From the NCBI RefSeq assembly GCF_005048855.1, contig NZ_SUME01000013.1:1-64000 (forward strand): 64,000 bases of DNA. Direction: 5' to 3'. Position numbers and translations under genes: made by a program. Positions 6,717-15,300 of this stretch are shown piece after piece (the first letter of the stretch is position 1; each line of letters starts with the position of its first letter). The DNA is from Sphingobacterium olei. Lineage in GTDB: Bacteria > Bacteroidota > Bacteroidia > Sphingobacteriales > Sphingobacteriaceae. Under the pieces are notes generated by a model. The model saw only the letters and a program-made list of their open reading frames with translations, was not told the origin of the DNA and did no database searches.

Positions 6717-7967
6717 ATGGAAGCGATACGCAAGCATTATAGAATACCGGCCGCTATCGGCATTTCCGCTACCTTGGGGTCGGAAGCGGATACCTATGCG
6801 CTTTCACATTTGCGGTTTGGAAAAGAAGGTATCGATCTGGTGTCGACAGAATCCTTCGTGCAGCTGGAAGACCTCGCATCGTATTGCCTTGCTGAACCTT
6901 CCGCGGCGGTTAGTCTTTACCTCGAAGGCAAGGGTATTCTCGTGAAGGAAATTCCGCGCACCGCTGATACTAAATGGGATGAGGAACTGATCAGCCAGAT
7001 TTTTCCTCATTTTTCAGCCGATAAGTTTTACTATTCCTATTTGGAAGGAACTGAATATTTCTGGGTAGCTATCGCTAAACGGGATAGGGTAGATGGTATC
7101 CTCCTTCAACTTGAAGAAAGACAAATTGCTGTGGTGCAGCTTTTTATTGGACCTTTTGTATTCGACGCCATCCTCAAGCAGGTGAATACCTACAATAAGC
7201 ATTACCTATTTGCAGGGCATGCCATACAGACGGATGAAGAAGGTGTATGGAATGCCTATCGGTACGATATACAGCAGCAGGCCAAGTTTCAGCTTAAAGT
7301 AGGCAATAGACCCATAGATGCACAGTACATCGGGTCCTATGCCGCTGCTTTTAATACATTGATGCACGAATTTGTAAGCGACCGAAGCCTGTCCATTGAC
7401 AGGTTGACTGAACGTTTTCAGGAAGCGCTGGCGAAGATCCAGTTTAAGAACAATGGGTTATTGCTATTAGCCACGACTTTTATTCTTCTTATACTTAGCA
7501 CGGTGTTGTACAGTTACTATTATAGCGAGAATGAGGTATTGTCGGCTAGGACTACGCAGCAGGCTTCTTCCCAGAAGGATGTGGAACAGTTGCAGCAGGA
7601 AATTGCACAGCAGGATTCCGTACTCAAGGAGCTTGGCTGGAACGGAGGCGTGAGCAAGGCTTGGTTATTGGATCAATTGGGGGTGTCGCTTAATGAGGCG
7701 CCTTATGTATCCCTTACCGATATCCGTGTCAACCCACAACCCGAGCGTAGAAGAGGAGCAAAGGTATCGACACAGGATAATCGAAATAAGATCGTACTGA
7801 AGGGGAAGTGTGCTACACTCGATGGCCTCAACCAGTGGGTGCGGAAGCTAAATCAGGAGCCATGGGTAGATCAGGTGCAGATCACCCAGTTTACCGAATC
7901 ACAGGTCTTTGACGATGAGCAGCAGGTATTTTCGTTGGAAATAATCTTTAGCTATGATGTGGGATAA
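6717..7967 (+). CDS. GspL-like (PilM/PilN-type) inner-membrane platform protein
   Basis: This 416-residue protein has the layout of GspL: a cytoplasmic region of about 240 residues that is plausibly actin-like (weak motifs only), one transmembrane helix at about 248-269 (LLLLATTFILLILSTVLYSY), a coiled-coil-like stretch (VEQLQQEIAQQDSVLKEL), and a periplasmic domain with alternating strands resembling PilN/GspL ferredoxin-like folds. Sequence similarity to named proteobacterial GspL is low, so the call rests on topology and on position between the secretin gene and the M-like gene. It overlaps the next gene by 14 bases. Confidence 0.65.
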   Translation: MEAIRKHYRIPAAIGISATLGSEADTYALSHLRFGKEGIDLVSTESFVQLEDLASYCLAEPSAAVSLYLEGKGILVKEIPRTADTKWDEELISQIFPHFSADKFYYSYLEGTEYFWVAIAKRDRVDGILLQLEERQIAVVQLFIGPFVFDAILKQVNTYNKHYLFAGHAIQTDEEGVWNAYRYDIQQQAKFQLKVGNRPIDAQYIGSYAAAFNTLMHEFVSDRSLSIDRLTERFQEALAKIQFKNNGLLLLATTFILLILSTVLYSYYYSENEVLSARTTQQASSQKDVEQLQQEIAQQDSVLKELGWNGGVSKAWLLDQLGVSLNEAPYVSLTDIRVNPQPERRRGAKVSTQDNRNKIVLKGKCATLDGLNQWVRKLNQEPWVDQVQITQFTESQVFDDEQQVFSLEIIFSYDVG

Positions 7968-8451
7968 GCTAAACTATAGATCCAAAAATAAGTTGCTGAT
8001 AGCGGCCGCCGTGCTGGCATTTATCATCTGTTGGTGGCTGTCGTTTTCGAAGACTTTTTCGGAGATAAGCAGAAACAATCAGCTCACCCGGGCTGTAGGT
8101 GCTTCAGGCGTACAAGGCGACCAAGCCTACCAGCTGCAAAAGAAGGCCGCCAAACTGGATACCCTTATCCAGCATTACAGCATGGACTCCATTGCATTCG
8201 AGAATAACTTTCTTCAGGATGTAAGCCTTGCGATCGAAGGCCTGTCCGTCAAACTCAGTTACGATGGCAGCAGGCAACCTACCGAAAAACCTGCCGCCGT
8301 ACTGCAAAAGGAAATTATCCTACAAGGAAAATACAGTAATATCATCAAAGCGGTAGCTGCTTTGGAGAAAGTATACTTTGTGAGCAGTGTAGTGTATCAG
8401 AAGGAAGGGTATCGGGTGGTGCTGGGGCGGGTGGTTCAGAGAAAGTTCTAA
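7954..8451 (+). CDS. GspM/PilO-like inner-membrane protein
   Basis: This 165-residue protein has a short cytoplasmic N-terminus, one transmembrane helix at about 13-30 (KLLIAAAVLAFIICWWLSF), a helical segment, and a small periplasmic alpha/beta domain ending in EIILQGKYSNIIKAVAALEK, as in GspM and PilO. It overlaps the L-like gene by 14 bases, which is typical for the L-M or PilN-PilO pair that forms heterodimers in the periplasm. It is the last gene of the left half of the secretion operon; 297 bases later the RHS cassette begins. Confidence 0.65.
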   Translation: MMWDKLNYRSKNKLLIAAAVLAFIICWWLSFSKTFSEISRNNQLTRAVGASGVQGDQAYQLQKKAAKLDTLIQHYSMDSIAFENNFLQDVSLAIEGLSVKLSYDGSRQPTEKPAAVLQKEIILQGKYSNIIKAVAALEKVYFVSSVVYQKEGYRVVLGRVVQRKF

Positions 8452-8748
8452 TTGGGCGAGATTTTTAGATGAGATTTTTGTATTATCTGATCATTTTTTT
8501 TAAAAAGTATTTTGATTGCTTGTTTTTGTCATAATCGTTTTTTAATTTTAGTCACATGGTAACCTAATACGAATTAGCAGCGTCAATTATGCCGTAATAC
8601 CGTTTACATATAAGAAAGGAAAGTCCTAATCCTAAAAAAGGAAAAGAAATATTATTCGTTTTTTGCTAAGTATTTCGTCTTGTTAATTTAAACGGCGTTT
8701 ACTTATGTGAAAATAGAATTAAACTGAACAAAATTAACCGATATTACT
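8452..8748 (+). other. AT-rich intergenic leader before the RHS cassette
   Basis: No gene, terminator with a T-run, or known RNA is recognisable in these 297 bases. The composition drops sharply to AT-rich compared with the preceding secretion genes. A weak promoter-like combination (TTG near 8520, then TAATTTTA near 8543) is present but does not match the TAnnTTTG -7 consensus exactly. Presumably it holds the promoter of the RHS genes. Confidence 0.4.
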
Positions 8749-11700
8749 ATGAACGGTATCCGATACCTTTTTTCTATTGCCATTATGTGCTGTAGTTTAT
8801 ATGCTTATTCACAGAATAAAGTAGCCACTCCGTCTGCAAATAATGCAATATCAAATGCTGGCGGGGCAGCCAGTGAGGTCAGCGTAAACCTGTACACCGG
8901 TACGGCGAATGTAGGGATTCCCCTTTTGTCCTTGCCTAGTCAATCAATGGCCATCCCTGTTTCTTTGCAGTATATTGGAGGGAGAGGAATAAAAGTGCAG
9001 GACTATTCTGGCGAAGCTGGGCTAGGATGGAAGCTCTCAGCAAGTTCCATTACCCGTATAGTTAGAGGGTATCCTGATGATCACGTGGGTATTTATAATC
9101 AAACACTAAATTATTGGCAATTAGGTGGCTATCTTAACGGTAAGATTGGAAGTGTGAACGTAGCTTCTTATATCAAAAATGCATACAACACGAATACGTT
9201 GGAGAATATGCATACGATGTTGAATCTAAAAGGTACACCAGGTGATGTCGTTCCTACACAATATATCGATTCTGAACCTGATCTGTTTCAGATCACAACC
9301 CCCACTTTTTCGCTCAGTTTCACGTTCGATGAAAATGGCAATCCCGTATTTCAGACATTGGGCACGAATGTAAAAATAACGCATTCCAATTTCTTCCCCA
9401 GCTCGAGCGACAATTCTTCTTTTAAAGTCTTTGACGGGCAGGGAACCGAATACTATTTTGGTTCGACAGCTAGCGCGAGGGAAATGCACACCACAAAACT
9501 AAATAATAGCAACCGTACTTATATATCTACCTGGTACCTGGACAAGGTCATCAATACTCTGACCCATGATACCATTACCTGGCAATACATCACTGGCTCT
9601 TCTGTAGCTATTGATTATTATTCCTGGGGAGCAAATGTAAAGATCAGGAATTCCGACAATGCTATTGTTGATAAAGATACAACCGGGCTTGAATCAAATA
9701 CGATGACCATTGTGCCAAAATACGTTTCCAAAATAGAATCAAAACTGGGCAGTATTGAATTTCTTTATAATTTACCATTTACGAGAAGTGACTTTCCTAA
9801 TTATAAAGGATTAACATCTGTACGTTTAAAAGATAAATCAGGCATCCTCAATAAAGAGTTTAGGTTTGTCTATCAGAACGGTACACGTTTAATGCTGTCT
9901 GCCATACAGGAAGTGGATGTCAAGAACAGCACCGTAGTGCCTTATAGGGAATTTGTATATCATACCCGATCGTTGCCTGCCCGCTCTTCCTACCATCAGG
10001 ATTTCTTTGGCTATTACCGTAATATATCGTCCAGTATAACTTTAGAGCAGGTTACTTTAAACTCTATCTCGTATAGGGAGGCCTTGTCGAATCCAGACTA
10101 TGCCAAAGCATCGGTTTTGACAAAGGTGGAATATCCGACAGGACTGGAAGTAGCCATTAACTATGAAATGAACCAGTTCCTGTCGCCAAATAGTTCCAGC
10201 AACAGATACGGAGGGGGCCTTCGCGTGCAGTCGGTCAGTTCCATTTCCCAGCAGGATACACTTACCACAAGTTATAGTTATACTTTTAACGGTGAATCGT
10301 CGGGGCGTGTCCTTTCGGAGTCTTTCGATAACTTAGGCGCATTTAATTTTGATGCACAATTTACCTACGTAAAGTTTTTCTCTCATATCCCAGCGCTCTT
10401 CCATGATCTAAATGGGATATTTTTGGGATATTCAAAGGTTAAAGTGGTGATGCCGACCCAAGATTATTCCGTGCATAATTTTAGTAATCACGATACGGAC
10501 CTACACGGTAACTTTTACAGGGACATGGTGAATGTTAGGTATACGGGACCAGTCACACAATGGTCGGGAAGTAGTACCGAGACTATTTATTCTAGTATCA
10601 GCAGGGCTAATAGGAGAGGGCAGCCACTCAAAGAGGAAAGCTTCAATAAGTTTGACCGCTTGATGTCGTCCGTTGAATATGAATACCACAATACACAATC
10701 CAACGAATTACGGTCTTTCGGCGTAACGGCATATTATTTTGGATATCCTCAGATTTTTAGAACGCTCTATTATACAAGACCGGAGTTCTTCTATCTACTC
10801 AAGAAGACTACAAAGGAGTATGTCCAACATAATAACTTGCCCTTGACAACGATTGTCAATTACGAATATAACAACTATAAACTGCGAAAGACATCTACAG
10901 TAAACTCGAAAGGAGAAAATATAAGTAACAGTTTTTACTATTCATCTGATCTAAGCAGTATTCCCCGTCTGGAAACTGGTGAACTGAGCAACATCACCAG
11001 TCTGGTAAATACTTATCACGCAAAAGACCTGCCTGTGCATACCATATCCGAGAATGTCACTAGGGGTACAAGTAATGAAAGCCATATTATTTATGACGCG
11101 ATGCCGCGTAAGAAGAAGGAACGGGCCTATCGGAACAATGTCTTAAAGGACGAGGTGACCTATGAATATGAGGCAGGAGGACACCTAAGTTCGGCAAAAG
11201 AGGCCAAAAGTACAGCCGTGTCCTATGCTTATGACAGTGAAGGACGGCCGCTCGCAGAGATCAATCACGCACAGGCGTTATATCCTTCCAATATCACGGT
11301 ACGGCCCACAAAATACTATGAATTCTTCTATGACGGTTTTGATGGGGCCAGCACCACGTTGGCATATTCGGGCAAAGGGTCAAAGACCACTCCTTATACC
11401 GTGCCATTTGTCAGGCCCAATACCAGATCCTATTTAATTGATTACCGCTATTATCAGAACGGAAAGTGGCATTATGTAAAGAAGCCGTATACTAATGGTC
11501 TTATTATTAATGAAGGATCACATGTGGATCAGGTGCGGGTTTATCCAGAAGAATCGGCGATAACGACATATACGTATCAGTCGTTAACCGGCATAAGCAG
11601 CGAAACGGATGCGAATGGAGTGACTGTTTTCTATGAGTACGATGGGCTGGGAAGGCTGTCTCTCGTCAAAGACAAGGATGGATATATCCTGAAAACCTAT

Positions 11701-12291
11701 TGTTATAATTATGCTGGGCAGGTAGTCAATTGCAATCCAGCTGAAGTTAATAATCCGGTTGATCCCAATCCACCAGTTGATCCTAACCCGCCAGTTGATC
11801 CCAATCCTTCGATTTTAGATATTTTTGATTCGTCTTCAGGCAGAAAGATGGCAACAATCACTTCCGGTTCCACGAATCCGAATGATTATTCCTTTTCATC
11901 TTTTGAGTCTGCTACATATGGCAATCCAGGGTCGGGTTTTGAAGCACACAATTTTCACTTTTCGCATACCGTCGCATCTGTAGGGATAGATTATTACCAT
12001 GGATCTCAGGCACTGGATATCTATAGCCCATACAATGGATTTATCGGTACGGGAAATGTATTGGATCCCAATAAGCAGTACATATGTATGTATTGGTACA
12101 CTCCTTGGTCAGCTTGGGACGATGGTTACATTCGTGTCAAAGACTGGTTCACGGGGCAAAGTGAATTCAACGTCTTTTTCAATGAGGAAACAACGGTCGA
12201 TGATTTTATGGTTTATCCGGACGGCAGTCAGGGATATGTCTATATCTATGACGAATTCGGTAACGTAGCGGAAACCGTTCCATTTTATTAA
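8749..12291 (+). CDS. Secreted RHS/YD-repeat protein with SpvB-like N-terminus
   Basis: This 1180-residue protein has a signal peptide (cleavage near residue 21, YAYSQ). The N-terminal region has the SpvB/TcB/RHS signature (VSVNLYTGTANVGIPLLSL, GLGWKLSASSITRIVRG at about 45-105). A long beta-rich body and YD-type repeats follow (VSYAYDSEGRPLAEI, VFYEYDGLGRLSLVKDKDG up to about residue 985). A proline-rich linker of three PVDPNP units (about 1003-1020) leads to a separate C-terminal domain of about 160 residues, aromatic and acidic, unrecognised. There is no RHS core DPxG motif, so it is probably a shell or partner protein rather than the toxin carrier. It is 15 bases upstream of the main RHS gene. 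Confidence 0.8.
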   Translation: MNGIRYLFSIAIMCCSLYAYSQNKVATPSANNAISNAGGAASEVSVNLYTGTANVGIPLLSLPSQSMAIPVSLQYIGGRGIKVQDYSGEAGLGWKLSASSITRIVRGYPDDHVGIYNQTLNYWQLGGYLNGKIGSVNVASYIKNAYNTNTLENMHTMLNLKGTPGDVVPTQYIDSEPDLFQITTPTFSLSFTFDENGNPVFQTLGTNVKITHSNFFPSSSDNSSFKVFDGQGTEYYFGSTASAREMHTTKLNNSNRTYISTWYLDKVINTLTHDTITWQYITGSSVAIDYYSWGANVKIRNSDNAIVDKDTTGLESNTMTIVPKYVSKIESKLGSIEFLYNLPFTRSDFPNYKGLTSVRLKDKSGILNKEFRFVYQNGTRLMLSAIQEVDVKNSTVVPYREFVYHTRSLPARSSYHQDFFGYYRNISSSITLEQVTLNSISYREALSNPDYAKASVLTKVEYPTGLEVAINYEMNQFLSPNSSSNRYGGGLRVQSVSSISQQDTLTTSYSYTFNGESSGRVLSESFDNLGAFNFDAQFTYVKFFSHIPALFHDLNGIFLGYSKVKVVMPTQDYSVHNFSNHDTDLHGNFYRDMVNVRYTGPVTQWSGSSTETIYSSISRANRRGQPLKEESFNKFDRLMSSVEYEYHNTQSNELRSFGVTAYYFGYPQIFRTLYYTRPEFFYLLKKTTKEYVQHNNLPLTTIVNYEYNNYKLRKTSTVNSKGENISNSFYYSSDLSSIPRLETGELSNITSLVNTYHAKDLPVHTISENVTRGTSNESHIIYDAMPRKKKERAYRNNVLKDEVTYEYEAGGHLSSAKEAKSTAVSYAYDSEGRPLAEINHAQALYPSNITVRPTKYYEFFYDGFDGASTTLAYSGKGSKTTPYTVPFVRPNTRSYLIDYRYYQNGKWHYVKKPYTNGLIINEGSHVDQVRVYPEESAITTYTYQSLTGISSETDANGVTVFYEYDGLGRLSLVKDKDGYILKTYCYNYAGQVVNCNPAEVNNPVDPNPPVDPNPPVDPNPSILDIFDSSSGRKMATITSGSTNPNDYSFSSFESATYGNPGSGFEAHNFHFSHTVASVGIDYYHGSQALDIYSPYNGFIGTGNVLDPNKQYICMYWYTPWSAWDDGYIRVKDWFTGQSEFNVFFNEETTVDDFMVYPDGSQGYVYIYDEFGNVAETVPFY
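11755..11808 (+). repeat. 18-bp tandem repeat x3 encoding PVDPNP linker
   Basis: Three 18-bp units (11755, 11773, 11791) differ at a few third-codon positions and encode PVDPNP three times. The linker separates the RHS body from an unrelated C-terminal domain. Such repeats can change length by slippage. Confidence 0.9.
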
Positions 12292-12306
12292 AAAATTATT
12301 GACCAC

Positions 12307-15300
12307 ATGAAGATATCGATTATACAAATATACTGCTACCTGTCCCTGCTACTTGCAGGGCAGGCGCTGAGCGCTGCTGGGCAGAGCGATACACTGAATG
12401 CCCACATCCAATCTACGGTCCCGATTGCGCCGGTGTCTACGGCACAGGCTGTACCGCAGGGAGGCATGATGCAGCCGCTTTCTTCCGGCTTACCCGTGGT
12501 CAGCTACGGATCGGCGCGGAACTTTGCCGTAAACGAGCAGATCGACTGGTCACCGACCAACAGCGGTGGTGCCGCCACTTTTTCGGTCACGGTGGAGCAG
12601 ACACTTACCTCAGGCTATTATAATCCATTGAATACGGCGAGTGCTGCCGACGGTACACTGTATATCACCAATACGGGCTACCATTCGATCCTTAAGCGTA
12701 CCGTAGCCGGTGTACAGACGGTATTTGCCGGGGGCAACAGTACCGCCTATGGCTACGTGAACGGTACGGGCACAGTTGCCCGTTTCCGCCATCCGAGCTT
12801 CCTGGCGGTGGATGGCTCGGGCAATATTTTTGTTGCCGACCAGCAGAACCACCGTATCCGCAAGATCACCCCGGCAGGTGTGGTAACCGTATTCGCGGGC
12901 AGCGGCAGCATAGGCTCTACCAACGGTACGGGCACGGCTGCTTCGTTCAATTATCCGATGGGGCTCGCCTTCGACGGCTCGGGCAACCTTTATGTAGCGG
13001 ATGCCTACAACCACCGTATCCGCAAGATCACCCCAGCAGGTGTTGTAAGCACGTATGCCGGGAGCGGTACGTTGGGGCTTCAGGACGGAGCGCTTTTGAC
13101 CGCCCGCTTCAACCATCCGATGGGGCTTATCTTTGATGGCAACGGAGACCTGTATGTTACCGACCGTAGCAACCATGCGGTACGCAGGATCAGTTCCGGC
13201 CAGGTAATGACCGTTGCCGGTAACGGTACCATCGGTAACGTGGACGGGCAGGGGAGCGCTGCACGGTTCAACTATGCCAACAATCTGGTGGTGGAGAACG
13301 GCAACATTTACATGGTCGACATGCAGAACCATTCCCTGCGTTACATTTCCCCCTCGGGCTATGTTACGACGGTCTCAACAGGAGGCCAGTTCACCAATCC
13401 CTACGGTATCTCCCGTACGCCGGATGGCAAATACCATATTACGGAGAACACCTCCAACCGAATCAAGAAAGTGAATATACAACCGGCATATAACATTAGC
13501 CCCGCACTTCCGAATGGGCTTACATTTGACCGTTCTACGGGCAAGATAAGCGGCAAGCTAGCGGAGGTTACGGTTAGCCAGAACTATACGGTGACGGCGC
13601 GTAATGCCAGCGGTACGGCCACCTCGATCCTTACGTTTTCAGTGGGCGGTTCGTCCGGAGGTGGTTCCAACTTCGGCAGCGGTGATCGGAACTATATTCT
13701 GGAGACAGTACCTAAACATCCATATAAGACTATCCAGGCAATGGCGGGGAAACCTGTTGATTCAGTGAACCACCATATACAGTACTATGATGGTATGGGC
13801 CGAACAATGCAGACAATAGCATGGCAGGTCAGTCCCACCAAAAAGGATTATATCAGTCATCACAGGCCAGATACGACAGGAAGACTGTCGGTCGGTTTCT
13901 TACCTTATAGTATCTCAAATAGCAATGGCGCTTACAGGTTACAGGCTGAAACAGAGCAGCTTTCTTTTTATACACTATCAGGTTGGGAAACCAATAAAAT
14001 TGTACAGAACACGGCTCCGTTCAGTGTGAGTAAACTACATGATGGCAACGGAGAGCTTGTGCACGAAAGTGGATCGCCCGGAGTGGCCTGGCAACCAACG
14101 AGTCCCGGACTTCAGGGCGAAGTCAACAATACCGTCAAGCAAAGAAGCTATCTGAACAGCAGCGAGTCGCCTCTCAATAATACGCAAGTGGTTAATAGTG
14201 TTGCACGCTTTAAGGTGACGAGTTCTTCATCGGGTAATACGCTGGAAGTGGTTGGTCGCTATCCCAACCAGACGCTGGTAAGACAGGTAACACGAAATGA
14301 AAATCTGAAGTCTTATAACCAGAACGGAAGGCACGAAACATTCAAGAACAAGGAAGGTCAGATCCTAGTAGAAAGAACCGTAGGTCGTATTGATGGAAAT
14401 CCACGGATGTTCACCACCTACTACGTATATGACGATAATGGGAATCTCGCTTATATTCTTCCTCCCGCAGCGGAACCGGACTATCTCGTTCCTGATATTG
14501 AAGCGTTAAACAAATGGTGCTACCAATATCGGTATAATGACCGTGGATTGCTTATAGAAGAACGAAGCCCCGGACTGGAGCCTGTCTATTACGTTTATAA
14601 TGCAAAAGATCAGTTGGTCGCTACACAGGATCCCAAGCAGCGTGTAAGCCACGAGTGGTCCATTGTGAAATACGACGTTCTTGGAAGACCTGTTGTTAGT
14701 GGCTTTTGGACAAATAACAATACGGCTATATCTAGGGCGAACCTGCAGACGCAGGTGACTAACCATACCGTTCTTTTCGAGACCAGAAACACAAACGCCG
14801 CTACGCATGGCTATTCGAATACCGCATGGCCTACAGCTGGCGGGATGTCGTACACGTTGGTCAGTTACTATGACAACTATTCCGTTGTCGGGCTTCCGGC
14901 TAACTTAAATTATACCGCGATTGCGGGAAAGACCAGAATGGAGTACCCTTCGCGTTTGGGGACAGTCACGAAAACATGGACGGACGAATCGGCAGGGGCG
15001 GTACTGTGGACAGTCAACTATTACGATGATTTTGCCCGCTTGCTGCAGTCCAAATCTACCAATCATCTCGGAGGCGTGGATCAGGTGAACAACAATTACA
15101 ATTTCGTGGGCGAACTGGCCAGCACGACACGGATCCATTCAGGTTCCGGAGGCCAACAGGTTACTGTTACGGACAGTCATGTATACGATCATGCTGGCAG
15201 ATTACTGGAAGTCAAACAGAAGATTAATGCGTTAGAGGAGATAACGCTCGTATCGTATACCTATAACGAACTGGGAGAACTGGTGGACAAAAAGCTACAT

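Noticed and set aside
12610..13332. Long minus-strand frame of 240 codons opposite the NHL region
   Set aside because: It is an antisense shadow caused by repeated GC-rich coding sequence; its protein is repetitive without any domain and has no promoter or ribosome site.
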